A stretch of 64,000 bases of DNA from Balanoglossus misakiensis (GCA_040954595.2 CM082578.2:8060001-8124000); one strand, 5' to 3'; counted from the first letter of the stretch, positions 21,531 through 43,979 are shown. A program made the numbers and translations. The notes: a model not told the origin generated them from the sequence alone.

Positions 21531-23997
21531 TTACAAATCCTTCTTGCTGTCTTCTGCACTTGCCATCTTTTGCTGCAAATGAACATGAAATGATGTTTTA
21601 AAGTGATCATCTTGAAAGCGTCTTGGGTGCTGGGTTGTGGCCATCAGATAATCATATATGATGGTGAAACTGACCACCATTGTGAGGTCATTCAACTGCT
21701 GATTAAGTCTGGTAATTTCAAACAATTTTATTATCAAATTTTTCATATTAATTGTTAAACGTACCTGTAAATCACTGTGCTCTTTCAACAGCCTATCATA
21801 TTCCTTATTTGTACCTTCGGCTTGTCTCTTCAAAGCCATCAAGTCAGCCTCAGCTTTAGCAGCAGCTATGAAAAACAATTGTATATATGCAAAAATCAGC
21901 CCAAGTGAGAGAATTATTTTTGATGATAGACTAAAACAGCAACTGAAACAGCAAGATGTCTGGAAAGGAATTTGTTATGCACCACGTCACCAGTGAAACT
22001 GATGGCCGCTGACACGATGAGCATACATACCCATATAAATAAATAAATAAGCCATTGCAAATAGCACAGTTGTCATTACATTGTACACATAGACATGAAA
22101 TGAATTGTTGATGATCAAACCAGTGGTTGACTTGACCAACTGGAAAACAGTCATATAATGTCTTTTTTTCAGATTTCAGTACAACATTTCAGGTTTATCT
22201 AAAATATGGGTTTAGTACAGAAAAACACAGAACACACTAAACACAGCAAATTCAATACGATGATGATAGTTTAACATATAGCTATACGAGTGCTTGGGAA
22301 GAACAGATCCATATCTACAGTACATGTAATCATTGTTTCTTTCACCCCTATCCAACGCACAACCCGACAACATTTCTGAGAAAACTGCAGAAATCCCCAA
22401 ACAATACAGTAAGTAGCACACTGACCAGCTTTAGCTTCCTTCAGTTCGTCCTTGACTACGGCCAATTCCCTGGTGGCCTCACTATCAGCCACTGCAGCGA
22501 CCACCACGTCGGCCATGGAACCTGAACGGGACCCTTTGCCACCACGATCCTTCATCTCCTGTGCACAATAAGCAATTTATTCAACAATTATTGCCTGAAA
22601 ACATCATTAATGTCATTTACTGACAATCCATTTTGAAAATGAGTGAAATTATGTTGATACGAATCTCGAATAATTACAAAGTAATGACTTGTCTCATTAT
22701 TGAAATCACCTGAAAAAATTCAGTTACACTGTTGGGACATGGGCAAAACAGACAATGTTATTTTTAACAACATACTCTTTATATGACTGACAAGACAGTA
22801 AACACAAGATACATTTTGTATGGTACAACTTTTACTGTGGTTCATCTTACTGACCTTCTCTAAGTCTTCCAACTCCTTCATGGCTTTCTGGGCCTGATCA
22901 CTGGCACTTAAGGCCTGTTTCAGGGATGCTTCATTTTGTGCCATCAAGACAGCTTGTTGCGAAATCAATGTACACAGGCGCTTCAACACTCTATAAAGAA
23001 GCAAATGAACGAGCGCTTTGAGAAATTTATTTTCAGGCGATCGCAAGCACTCAAATTTGATAATCCTTCAATTCAGATCAAAACTTTTCTTCTTTAGACC
23101 TTAGCTGTCTTTTCTGTGTTCCATCCATTTCAGTATTTTGGATTACTACTGCATGAACCATGTAATATTGTACCATGTAATTAAAGACTTAATAGTTCAT
23201 ATCTAAATGCATATACTAACAACACATAGTTGTGAATCACATATGTTATACTTGTGGTAATTCTGACAGGCTTGGAGACAATATTTAGTGCCTGTGGGAA
23301 TGTATGGCCTTTTACCACTGATACTTACAGCCACAGAAAGAATGCAAATCCTGCAATGTACAGATTTCTCTGAGACCGGAATAGCTTCATATGCATGGTC
23401 ACTTCAGCCTGTGGGTTGTTCTTTAGATCTACCTGATCGGTAGACGACACAGAATATTTGCGGACATCACGAATCCCATCTTTAAGAGAAAAAATAATTT
23501 GCACATAAGCAAATAAAAAAATTGCACATAAGCTGCCATCCCTTCACATGTTAAGGACAAACTATGCTCTATTGCTGGCTTGACTGGAACAAACATCTAC
23601 TCAATTTTGGTTGAACTTACCAAAAAACAACAGCAACAAAATGGCAATGAAAACGTTGAAATAGATATGTCCATATGAAGTAAAGATTGCCATAAGCCTA
23701 GACTTGAATAACTTCTGCCACCTAACACAAAAAAACAGGAGTTAAAAGATATGAACGCCATTATTCAAAATAAACATACTGATGTTCAAAAGTGAGTGAC
23801 TTTGAGAATTATGTGAATTTGATTTTTAAAGCACATGCTACCTTAAAATAGCTCAAACAAATACATTTCAAAACTTGTCACCTACAAGAGTGACATAAAA
23901 CTTACATCTTTGGCCCGATGAATGGTAAAAGCAGGAACATTACCAACACCACTTCTGTGTAGAGAAAGCCCGCAACTAGTGTCCATTGTAGCGTCAT
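21531..23997 (-). CDS. BCAP31: B-cell receptor-associated protein 31 (BAP31/BAP29 family), complete
   Basis: ER membrane chaperone and cargo receptor that escorts transmembrane proteins. Seven exons in transcript order: 23906-23997, 23621-23721, 23329-23479, 22855-22990, 22426-22558, 21765-21865, 21531-21572. Together 252 codons, 251 residues (human BAP31 is 246). The N-terminus MTLQWTLVAGFLYTEV starts the first of three membrane segments; the second ends LLLLFFDGIRDVRKY and the third is the FAFFLWLVLKRLCTLI region. The rest is cytosolic coiled coil, with the family block TNKEYDRLLKEHSDLQ close to the end. The C-terminus KKDL fits the KKXX ER-retrieval signal of this family. Human BAP31 has caspase sites of type AAVD-G; no exact AAVD-G is seen here. 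The vertebrate BCAP29/BCAP31 split cannot be resolved, so the symbol denotes the family. Confidence 0.94.
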
Positions 23998-24362
23998 CTT
24001 GTTTTACAATTTGAGAACAACTTTTGACCTGTCAAGAAGCAGATTATCCCATTAGTCTCCAAATATCTGTGCATACTTTTATAAAGGCCCATATTTGATG
24101 GGTATTTCAAGAGACATAAACAAATATGCATTTTGTCTATGCACAGAACTGTTCATAGAGAAACAAAGGGTCAGCTGTGCACAGCAAAAAAAATGCAGAC
24201 ACGTTCAGGAATTGTAATTCTCTGTCAATTATCAATTGTCTGTCAATACAGAGGAACCAGTGATTGTTTACAATGATCAACCATTATTTACACAGCGGTC
24301 ATGTGACATGCATTTTTGTCAACCTTTGGAAAATCAATTTTCACTTTGCAAAAATGCTGCAT

Positions 24363-24432
24363 GGTTCTGGTTAGCCCGGAGACCAGGGCCTCGATCTAGA
24401 ATACGCCCTGGTCTCCGGGCTAGGTTCTGGTT
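24363..24432. mobile_element. 50-bp perfect foldback flanked by a 10-bp direct repeat
   Basis: Arms agcccggagaccagggc (24373-24389) and gccctggtctccgggct (24405-24421) are exact reverse complements with a 15-base spacer. ggttctggtt occurs on both sides (24363-24372 and 24423-24432), looking like a target-site duplication. No coding potential. It lies in the probable first intron of BCAP31. Confidence 0.6.
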
Positions 24433-25203
24433 GAATTTCGTGCCACAACAACTTTTGGTAACATTCTTCATGTTGACAGATATCTATAGATGTAAATTGA
24501 ATCTTAAAATATGTTGTAAAGCTTGGTGTACAGAATGATTGTCATTAATTTGACAAATATAATTATTGCAGTGCATATGTTTGGATGATGGAACTTGTAC
24601 AAGTTTGTATAGGGCCTCTCACATGCAGTGAGATGCCCGACTATAGTTTCATCATTCAAATATGTCCTCTCTCCCTGAAAATGAAACACGTACATATCCA
24701 TGCATTATTTGGTGAAACAGCGAAAAAGAAAAGCTGGCTATCAGACGTTATATTAGTCTGGTCTACAGACCCCAGTGTGTTTAGTCTATGTACCAAGGTA
24801 CATCCATGGTTTCGTACCTATTTCAACTTCGTTGGAAGTGACGACTTGCAGACTGCAGTGTTCGTCCGACGATCCGTTTTCGACAGTCTTGTAGTTAAAA
24901 TGCTAATGTCACCCAATAAACATAAACTTATAATGCAGCGTATAAGATGACATCGCCTAGAAAACGACACGTATCTTTAATTCTTAAAAACTCATCATCA
25001 CGAGTCGAGTCGAGTCACTCAATCTGTACAAGCGTACATAATGTAACTTACGACACGTCATCCTAAACCTTCTGCATCTGCACACTTCATTCGATTGACA
25101 TTTCGCTTCTTTATAAATTAGTTTTAAAATTGTGACATCTAACATTTATATTACGCCCAAAATATGTTTTTCGAAAATAAAACGACCCCTGCTTCATACA
25201 TAC

Positions 25204-25240
25204 CTTCCAGTTTGGTATTTCCGGAAGTGAGCTGACGTTT
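25204..25240 (-). promoter_or_regulatory. Probable noncoding first exon and core promoter of BCAP31, with ETS-type site
   Basis: The BCAP31 start exon extends upstream to a good acceptor at about 24028. At 25204 on the minus strand there is a splice donor (gtatgt) preceded by a segment containing cacttccggaaa, a strong ETS-family core and typical of housekeeping promoters. This suggests a 1.2 kb intron in the 5' untranslated region. The exon's upstream limit is a guess. Confidence 0.45.
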
Positions 25241-27612
25241 GTTTCTGACCTGTGATGTCATCAGGTCACGTCTAGGTTGGGGGGGGGGGGGGGCTGTCAA
25301 GGGCTGGGTCATTTCTTATTCCGGGGAGGGAGGGCGAGTCTATTAGATGGATTTAGGGAGCTTTCCTCCAGAAAACTTCCATGTAAATGTCCCGATTGTT
25401 CCATTTACATGATTCAATTCTACTTATGGGTTCCGCGCAGATCAGTTAGGTGGATTATTTGCATCACCACACTGAAGCAGACTTGTACACTTATGGTTAC
25501 TGCAGTTTTAGAGTTATCAGAGTGAAACACCACTTTGCAGGACAGAGCTGCACAAAACTGGAATCGTGGTTAAATTCCTTAGGATTTCTTTGAATGACAC
25601 AAAAAGACACAACACATTAGTATGTATCAAAGTTTATTCAAAATTCTGGTTAAGATGAATGGACAGACAAGTCGCACAGAAAGAAAAATCTTTCAGAGCA
25701 GCGCTTGCAATGAATCATAATTTACATGTTTATTTTTGCATAGATATTTGACAATAAGGCTTAAATGTATTTTTCATTATTTTCCCCCAATAATAGCAAG
25801 TTACTGTAATATTACACAATTTATCAATAGCAATACATTATCTTGTGGATCTAAAATATATTAAGTGATACTTGGTTAGAACTTTTTGGAAAGTTTGCAC
25901 AAGATGATACTAACAACAATGCAGCCGTGGTTTATATAAAGGACTTGCTTGGATGACTGCAGTGGATGGTTCACACAAAAGAATTTTTATCACCAGATGG
26001 TTGAAAATTTCAAAATGAACTTGCATCATCAAGAACTGAACATGTAGTTGGATGCCATTTTCCAAACTGACACTCAATCCTTTGGTGACAACAAGTCCAC
26101 GATGGTATAAGACTTCAAAAACATTTTCAAGAGAGTTGCTGTTTTTCATATATGTTATATATGAAAAAAAAAATGATAAAAGCATGTTATCCTGATAAAA
26201 CATGGCTATTTCCAACATACTGTTTCATGATCATTTCCTGAGTACACACTTGTAGAATACATTCTTCGCTTGTCTGCATTTTATTTTCTTTGCATGATTT
26301 TTAAGTTAATAAAATTCAGCTTTTCCAGATAAAGATTTACAAAGTCCACACTAGATATCCAGCATTAGTATTAAGTCTGGTAGAAAATTTTTTTTTCAGA
26401 ATTACCGATACTAAATGTAATCCCCCCTCCCCCCCCCCCAAAAAAAAAAAAAATTGATCCTTTGATAAAACATCTCAGGAAGTTTTTTTCTTCTTCCAAG
26501 CCTTATCGACATGTTTGAGGTAACGCAGACACACACTTTTGGTACATACATGGGTGTACTTGGATATACTTTCAGTAACCATTTACGTAAATGCAGTCAA
26601 GTGTGTGTTCAGATAAACATCATCAGTAAAGACACTGACAAATACCTCATTCTATAATGCTTCTTCCATTATGCTGCCACATTGTTATAAACTAACAAAT
26701 ACATTGTTAAAATAGAGCACAACAGATTATACAATCATGAATTCAATTAAAGAAATCATCCAAAGTGTTCCAGAAAATAATGTTGCTGAAAAATGTACAA
26801 ATTAATGAAATAATATCTTGAGCACCCATATCCCACAAAAAGAATTCACTTGATTCACAAACCTGCTTAAGAGCATACAAATAAATTCTTTAAAAGTCTA
26901 TTAAAAAATAATAATAAATATAGAATATTCTTACGAGAAGAAGAAAATATGCTCTGGAACTACAGCTGGAAACAACTAATTTGAGAATGAGGAGGGATTT
27001 GTGCTTATATAATCTCAAAATTTTGAATAAGTTCATGAAATGCAAAAGAATTGTGAAAAAAGCCCAATATTATTATTTTCTCATGCCCATCACTGTATAA
27101 TTGATGAAATGTGAAAACACTGTAAAAAAAATCATGAAAATTTTCTGTGCGTCAAAAAAATTCCAAATTGGTCAAAATGTACCACGCATTGGGTCCACTT
27201 GGAATGGATCACACTGTTTTGACCAGACGGGTGAAAAGTGCTACACCCACCACACCAGTCAACAATAATCCGTATAGATGTCACAAGCCAATATCTACAC
27301 GCCATACCGGCAAGCAAGTCATAGTGAGGCACATGATTGTAGGGAATTGAGCTGTCAGGCATCTCCGTGTAGCATAAGAATTACATATAACAGTTTCATA
27401 GAAACTTCACATAATTTGTTTTCTATATATAATCTATCAATTTCCGTTACATTGTACTTGTAATACTGCTGGGTTCTTTATCAACAAGGTAGATACGACT
27501 TGCTTAAAATAAATCACAGTGTACACCAGTTCCAGAGCTTCCATTACATCAGAGGTCAAAGGTCATGGCATGATCAGCAGCCACATCCATCTTGAGCTTC
27601 AACTGAATCAGA
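25241..27612. other. Spacer and probable PKC 3' untranslated region
   Basis: Low complexity: a G15 run at 25279-25293, and a C-rich then A-rich run at 26422-26453. The right part is AT-rich and probably the 3' untranslated region of the PKC gene; it contains one further perfect AGGTCAAAGGTCA at 27553. No conserved exon seen. Confidence 0.45.
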
Positions 27613-35834
<8,222 letters not shown>

Positions 35835-38800
35835 CTTGAGGCTGAAACGAACAAAACTCCACGGTGTAAGTCTCACAGCTTAAAACAAACGCAAATGGAA
35901 TATCTGCAATGGCATATCCAATATGACTGCAAGAATATGGGGTCACGTCAGACTGGGGCCAGGCAATTATTGCTTTCATCGGAATATTTTGCCTCAAGAA
36001 ACAGAAGTCTCATCAGAGTGGAAACCCTGTTGACCTGCATATGTACACGTATGCTTTATGGTGTACCCAATACGCATGACAACTGATACTCACATCTTGA
36101 CAAATGTAGGTTGCAAGGTTGTAATTTATTATATAGGTATAGTAACGACGATGTACTAAAATGATGAATCTTTAACTTGTTCAACACGGCATGTAATGTT
36201 ACAATGTAGATGCATGTACATGATCGATTGACAAAGTGCCATTGTGATGACTTCCACCTCAGTATTTATAGCTTTGCCAGGATGATTTTGTTGAACCCGG
36301 AGCAAAAACCCAATTGACCTGGATGTTACATAGCTCTGCTCAGGAAATCGCTCATCTCAGCAAGACTCTTCATCGTTCACACTTCCTTTAAAATTAATCA
36401 AGCATTCACAGTGTTCCAAGTACTGGTACATATTATTACTGCCTAAATATGGAGTTAAAAGTCTCAGATTCATGTGAACAGGTGTGTGAGATCACAAGAG
36501 GGCACCTCGTCTCTAAGCTACCACCACAAGTTCCAAATTTGGGCCCCAATAATTTAATAAAATGCCTCGTAATACCTAAGACTAAACCATTCCAATTTAA
36601 ATTCAGTTTAACTAAAGTACCATTATTATGTAGATTATAGATTGCCTATTCAGGGATTTAGTTTCAGCTAGACTTAAACAGGGATCAATGAACCTGTTGT
36701 TTTTTTATACTGACAGACATTTACTGTGGAATATTTTTACAGACTCTAGTGCTACCAAACTTACAAAAAGATATGCCAAGCAGCATGACTGAATTTCAAA
36801 AGTGATATTTGATCATCATACAAGCTGCTAGACCGGCTACGATAGCCTGTCATCAATTCACTATGGAGGCAGAGTTGTTTATACATTTTGTACTGTGGTC
36901 AGTCTTAACTCTAAGCATTTGAATATATTTAACAGCATTGCAAAATAATACATCTCAAAGTGAAAACGTGGCCTTTAGAATATGACATTTTATTTTAGAA
37001 GCTTTTTTGTATACATGTACGTAAATTATACTGAAATGTGTAATATCTAGAAAACTGTATATTTAGATCACAGTCATCAGTGTGCCCAAAAATAGCCCTG
37101 TCAAAAAGTTCATTCAGTGGCAATTTTAACCTCATCAGGTGTGAATAATATGCTATACTACATTGTACATATATTTTGAAGAAGAATATACATGTAGATG
37201 CATGATCATCACTGATTCCTTTCACTTTTTTAACAAAGGATGTCAGACTACGGATTTCAGGAATGATTAGCATATCTGAAATCATCGTCAAAATTATATA
37301 TTATTTGGCAGAATTTATAGCAAAACATGGAAGACTTTGATCAAGCCACATTGCTAATTTTAAGGCGATACCAAAGGATTCATGTTGCTAGGCGATGGTT
37401 GCCTGGGAGAATTTTCAGAAGATGGTGACACACAAAAATGTCAACTTATACTTTCTTTCAAGAACAATCATGCAAATAAAGTTTCCCCAACTATACTATG
37501 CTTCTACGAATAGCCTTTCCGGTTTTCTGTTCAACGTGACGTTGATTTATTTCTTAGAACCTGGATTAATACGAGAAAAGGTTGTAGACCTTGCGTTCCA
37601 CACGTAGTTGCGTTCGCTGTTTACTATAAACTTCTACTAACCAGACCGACATAAAAGATTTGAGCTCGTGTCAAATCACTCTGACTCAAGAAATGAGAAT
37701 ACCCCGAACTTTCAAATTAAATTACTTTAAAAGTCCGATACAACTTGTTTGGCTGCGGTGCACTTCCAGTTACAAGCGGACGTGGACGGGAGACAGAGAC
37801 GGACTCACGGCTAAGGCAAGGGCAAGGATGTATGTATATCCAACATGGTCATAAAAATCCCATCAAAAATCGAGGTTTCAGAACCTGCCAGGGTAACACA
37901 CTTTTAAATTGGACATTTGTACGACTCATTCATAGCAAAAACTGAAAATATAGAATACCACTTCCAACGCTACGCAAACCCGGAAATGAACTTTATCAAG
38001 TGTGGTCAGCGTCCAGCGCGACGCGGCGCCCCGCCCCGCCCGCGCCCGGCGACCTTTTTTGGTAGTTTGGGATTCACGTCTGTGCACACCGAGCGTTGCC
38101 AACCTTTGCGATAGAACAGCTCGTTGAGCGTTTGAAGCACATAACACACACAAAAACGAGTCCAGTAACGATGTACTAGAAGCGTTTCTTTGAAACTGAG
38201 AGACAAGTTGACCAGCAGCCATAATCTGTGTACAAACACAATGAGTCAAATGGCTGAACGATCGTGTCTTGTGTACACACAAATTATACAGCAAGATCTC
38301 TAACTAACCTTCAGGCTGGCAACGTGTCGTCCTGATCCGATTCAGTAATTTAGTAAAAATGACCGTTGCTTTACTCGTGTGTAAGAGACCAGCCGCTTGT
38401 GTCTTTCGTCTTGGTGGCGGCGCGGTGATTAACTAACTCGAGTGATTATGATACATTCGTTTGCATCGATCCTTTTGACCCACACCCACCCACGCCAGGT
38501 GTCATGTCATCACAAACTGTCACGACGGATGCAGGAAGCCCGGGAATCAGGGGGAGTTACACCTAGATAACAAGGGGGGTGCCGCGCCACTTTGAACATA
38601 TCCAGGAGCGCAGTAGATTTGCAAATAGATTTTGATTCCAATTTTTAACAAAACTTAATTATTTCAGTACGATAATGAACACTTTATTATTATTTCTACA
38701 GAATGAAAAACTTTCTTGAAAAGAAAGATACACCTACTTTTTGCACAGAAGTCATTTTCTGCGGTTTGGTCCGGAGTGACCATGACCATTGCTTGGCTAG

Positions 38801-41492
38801 GGTCGATCAGAAGCTGGTGATTCATAACTTCGGAGAAAATTCTTAGCAGTGTATTTTTAACTGCTAATTTCTTGTTAAGAAAGTGCGTACAACCAAAGCG
38901 TCACAATGAAGTGTATGTTGTCCTGCTCTTTCTATGAAATTTATTCATGTACCATCAAAATCTGTTTGTTTTGCCTTGTATTATACCAAGGCAAATGATT
39001 TGGAGCTTTCAATAGATGCTCTAAAAATTGTAGAATGTGTACTGGTCCAGTACTGTTACTATACGGTCTAATATGGTCTTGCGTGAGACTTTCAGTTTCA
39101 CAAGTGGCTGTCAATGCAAGACACACAAAAGCCAATTGTTACACAAAATAAAGAAGATGCTGCATATAGTTTGTAGTACACGTTTTATTTCTGAATCCAT
39201 TAAAATTTGGATCAAGATCCGATACTCACACTTCTAACCTAGTGAATGTGGAGATAGGATAGGAGAGAGCATCTACATTGCAGTGTATCATATTGTTATA
39301 TCTGTACGTAGGGTATATTTTCTTCACTTACTAGTAGGTTGGTGACCTGTGATGCACATTTACATCATACGCCCCATAAACTATGGTTGGCATGGTCCCA
39401 TTTAACCCACAGCCAGCTATAAATCAGCTTGAATTTGGCACTAATCAATAACACTAAATCTTACTCAAATTAATAAGTAACCATGGAGGTATATGGATAC
39501 CTATGTTCTTTCATATACTACATGTACCTGCCAAGGGTCAATTCTATAAGACTAGACTATTACAAATATACAACAACTGCTTGTGTCTTTTCCAGTGGTG
39601 TTTGGTCGCTGTAGCGGAATTAGTGGTACAACCGCCCCTGCCAATCAATGTACACACTCACAAAGTGTATAGTATTTGTCTACTCTTGTCATTTTGTCAA
39701 GGTATCTGAGGGGGAAAACCTATAAACACACAAACAGATATATACATGGTGGTAATAGATCTAATATAGTGAGTAACAGCTGCCAATGGAATAAAATACT
39801 GCAGTATACGCTTGTCCAGAGACTGGCTCTAGTTCTATGTCATGTACCATGTACTACAGATCACACATGACCCCCAACTTTCAAAGCCACTTACATTTCA
39901 CATCAATAACAAACACTATAATCCAAACATCTTTGTTTTCACGGAGAAGAAAGAACATTGCAGGTAATTGGTCCATACTGTGTCAGTTGTAAAGAATTAA
40001 AATAAAAACATACAAATGATCAAATCTGTTGTCATTTAAACATGCACCACTGTAAATGATATAAAAACAGCCCACAAGATATATATGTAATGTATGGCAA
40101 AACAAACTTCACCTATGATAGGCCAACTCACCAATAAAATGCTGCACACCAACTATAAAACTGCAGTGTTCTGTGGAAACCACTTAAAAGGACATGTGAT
40201 AGCGGTACGTCAACGAAAATGTGTAAATTGAAATAAGACTTTGAAGAGATGACTTCTCTCAGTCTAAAATTTTTGTCTTTGTACTTTATAACAGAGTAAT
40301 TATTCTACTTTTTTCACACTTTTGTTATCTTTTCTGTGACAAAATGTCAGTAAGACCTAATGTTAGTTTAGCTTCTGAACTCCCATTTATTAAACATGGA
40401 GAAATCTACCATCTTGAAATTCTATGACTACATGATATTTTTATTCCTTACTTTTTATTTTAGGTAGCACTACAAATACCAGACTGTACAGTGTAGACTG
40501 GCAGTTATTGCTGTGACTAGGGGAACTAGTACCATTGTATTTAGTTACAATGAGAGGTGCTTCTATTGATGATGTTTGGATATGGTTCTATTAACCACAC
40601 AACATTATTTGATCAAAGTCTATCATTTACTATCAATGCTTTGTGTGTCCAACACGGTAAACATACGAAGCTGACAAAGTTCATCCAGTGTCACGATTCC
40701 CTTCATATCTAGGGGCACGCTACCTGCAGCTATGTTGTAAGCCTATGAAATGTTTTATTTGAGGAGAATCACTAATGATGGTACACTCTATGTATATCGA
40801 GTCTCACTGAAAATCCCAGAATTTGTACAATGTTTGTATTGACAATAAACTTAAATGCCAAGATTTGAGGACCCTGTACAAACATAAGCTATCACTACAC
40901 TTGAGAACACAGATTTTGTCGATCGTTTTGGCGTGACCATAGTTTGGAAACTAACACCATGAATTTTAAAGTGACTGCAAAAGCATGTAGACCTTGGATA
41001 TTGAATTTCAGAAAACTGAAACTACTGTATTGCCAGTAGTCTGTACCATTCTTTGTGATCTACCAGGTGTATATAGGACTTATTTTTCTCTTTAATGAAA
41101 GAGAATAATATGCAAAAGAAGTTGATTGCAACAGACTATTTATATGGACAACCATTATACCTTAGACACTAGAAAAAAATAGCATCATCCGATTCAACTA
41201 AAGAAATTCAAATTAGGCTGGCAGAAACTATAAAATGCCAAGCATTTGTACTTAAAACCATCTTCAGCCATTGATATATTTATGCAAAGTTTAAATAATT
41301 ATATAAATATAAGTTATATCATTCAAATTCTCACACATACACATATACACAATCTCATGGATAAGTGTAAAAACTATTATCATATCTTATAATTACTGGA
41401 AAGTTATAATATCACTATGATGCTGAATTCTTTTTTCATAATTTATATTTATATAATCTGATTTTCTAAGACAAATGATGACAGGGAAGCAG
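35835..41492. other. PKC upstream region and EI24 3' flank
   Basis: About 5.7 kb with no recognised coding exon apart from the possible PKC promoter or noncoding exon near 38.0-38.4 kb. A poly-C run lies at about 35598. The right part is AT-rich and should include the EI24 3' untranslated region. No conserved RNA gene or mobile element recognised. Confidence 0.45.
38015..38060. promoter_or_regulatory. GC-box/CpG cluster, candidate PKC promoter
   Basis: A short island of CpG and CCGCCC-type GC boxes in otherwise AT-rich DNA, 2.2 kb upstream of the PKC start exon. That exon begins after a tttcag acceptor only seven bases before its ATG, so a noncoding first exon must lie upstream; a minus-strand donor-like gttagt at about 38310 could end it. 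Inference only. Confidence 0.35.
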
Positions 41493-43979
41493 TTATCTGG
41501 AAGACGATTGTGATGACGATGGTAGAGGTGATTCTGATCTTTCTGTCTGTTGTCTTGGGGGCTGTACAGTCTTGTGAAATATCTTGTTTGCAATTTCAAT
41601 AGACAATGGAAACACACGTATTATAAACTCACTGCAAGGTAAAAAAAAATACATGAGAAATCATTATTTGTACATGTACCTGACAATAAACTTGTAAATT
41701 AAACAGTACTCATAATTGATATCGCACAAATTGCCTGTCGCGAAAATAACCCGTTTTACAGTATGTATCACAGTGGCGAAAATGAAATTTATAGGGGAAA
41801 GTGGTCGTCTATCAAACTTACCAGCTCTGTCTCGGTGGAGTTGCTTCGTTGGCACTGATGATAAATAGAGGGAAAAACATGGAGAAGATGCAGCCACTGA
41901 TGATGTGAGACTGTGGCAGGTAAGTTAGAACAGCTAGTGGCAAGCCAAAGCCAAAAAAGTATGGCCAATTACATTCAATGTAATTGATGCGTTTGTGAAC
42001 CTCCCAACCTGAAAAGATAAAATAGAATAATGACCTCAGCATGTTAATTATTACTAAGAGAAGGATGTAGCATAATTATACTTAGATGCAGGAAACCCTG
42101 TCTAAACCAAACACCCGAGGGCCACAGAAATTGTTTGGTTGGAAGAGGTGTCTGGTTTATAGAGGTTATTTTAACATGTGGTTCTATGTCAGAGGGACAG
42201 GACAATGTGTTTGGTGTAGACAGGTTTCCAGATTAGACAGGGTTCAGTTAATTTGTCAACATCCATCTGTCACATTGCGGTACTGCGGAAAAGTGCTGCA
42301 ATGTGACAAAAGTACAAAATGTCTGTTCACTTACCCATATTGAACCATTTGTACTCAAATGCATACAGGGAATATAATAGACACAGGTGAAATAGACTCA
42401 GCAGTGTTGCCATACCAGACAGCGGAATTAAACTTACTAACATGGCCTGCAGAGAAAAAAAAACATTATAGATTTCTGTGTCTGTGTCAGCACTGAATCA
42501 CTTCCAATATGAAAGGGAAAAGTTCGTTTTCATGGCCTTGAACTATGGCCCTGCCACTAGCCAAACAATGCCCTCTATGGTCAGAATGCATAGGGGCATA
42601 ATTGCCCCCTTGATCACATCCTTACATTTTGTGTCTTTTCCTGCATTTTACTCACTTATTGCGCATTCGCCGATCATTTGATTGGAAATGCAGATTCAAG
42701 ATCTGCCAAGTGGGAGGACTAACCATCAAAAACTTACTTGAATTAAAAATATTGTCTGTATCACTATACTAAATAAGAGATCTGCCACCATTTTACTGAG
42801 GTTGAGCATCTGCGGGCGACCACGCGATTTCCTGTATGCTGCATCCCCTATATCCTGAGAAAATAGAAATTATGGAAAGCTTTTTAGTCCTGTGTTCAAT
42901 TAATAGTCTGTAAATGCCGCAAGGGTTGACAAATGACTCTCCGTGTGAAGGAACAGGTAATGCATCTAAAACAAAGCATATAGGTCTAATATGATTTTCC
43001 CCAAATATGAAATTGTCTCTTAAACAAAGCTGATTTGTGTCATCCTCAGAGGTCTGTAAACCAAGTATCAAAACCAATATCTGTGGAAGACTGTGGTCGA
43101 TTGCTGCATAGAGACACGAGATACTTGAGGAGATAAAGTCAACTGATCATTTCCTGTCTTGATAATTCAAAAGTTTTGAGGCAGAGCAATACTGACCTGA
43201 AACCAGAGACTGTTGACAATTTTGCTGAGGAGGAACAGAGGCATGACCCAAAGTGCACTAAATGTGCATGACAGCATTGGCCCCATCCATGACCACACTA
43301 CGTAACTTTGCATAGTACTTTCACCTGTGAAGTATGCAAACATCACAATACATGTAGTTAGTAGCAGCTGCAACATTTTCAATAATTTTTTCACTCTGTG
43401 TTTAAATATTCACTAGTTTCTTGACCAGTATGCAACTTACCAAACATGAAATGGGTGAGCTTCTCTAACATTGGCAAGACAAGACCATTGAACAGACCAA
43501 TACTTAGCCAAAACACACCACCATTGAAAGCACAGCATTGCAGTATTCTGCTTCGTATACCTGGTTCACTGCAAAGAAATTGACAAGACACTACAAGATT
43601 AGATGTGTGTTTGTTGAGATGCTGGTGGATTTTCACCCTGGATTTTCTTGATAAAATGAGATTGTTCAGTTCCTATAAATTTTGATTGTTCTGACCAATC
43701 AACAGACTTGCTTTTAGTAAAGCAATGAATAATAATACATGTACTTATCATTCTTATCATTCTGAACTGTAGACAACTATGAAGATACCGGTACCTGTCT
43801 TTTGGTTTTGTTATGATTGGTCTTCTCCTAAACTTTGCAATTTCCTCTCGCTTTTTTCTCAAAATCTCTTCCTGTTTATCAATCTCTCTATCAATGTAGA
43901 TTATCTTCCATGTTCCGAGCAGAGCGTCTTTGATCCCAGATCCAATTCCTAGGAGTACCTCTTTGATGTTGTCTGTCAT
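41493..43979 (-). CDS. EI24: EI24 / PIG8 autophagy-associated ER membrane protein, complete
   Basis: Multi-pass ER protein of the EI24 family, p53-induced in mammals and required for autophagy (C. elegans EPG-4 is the homologue). Seven exons in transcript order: 43795-43979, 43441-43568, 43197-43324, 42738-42854, 42335-42446, 41822-42008, 41493-41631. Total 332 codons, 331 residues (human 340). Family blocks: [10 protein letters not shown] near the N-terminus, a charged coiled stretch rich in Glu/Arg/Lys, [78 protein letters not shown], then FHKTV and a Ser-rich tail. Several hydrophobic spans alternate with short loops. The Met at 43979 (MTDNIKE) aligns with the human start; an in-frame Met at 44045 would add 22 residues and is less likely. 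Confidence 0.94.

Noticed and set aside
37926-38294. Minus-strand open frame of 122 codons over the GC-rich island
   Set aside because: No stop codons because of base composition; no recognisable domain, and it overlaps the likely PKC promoter.
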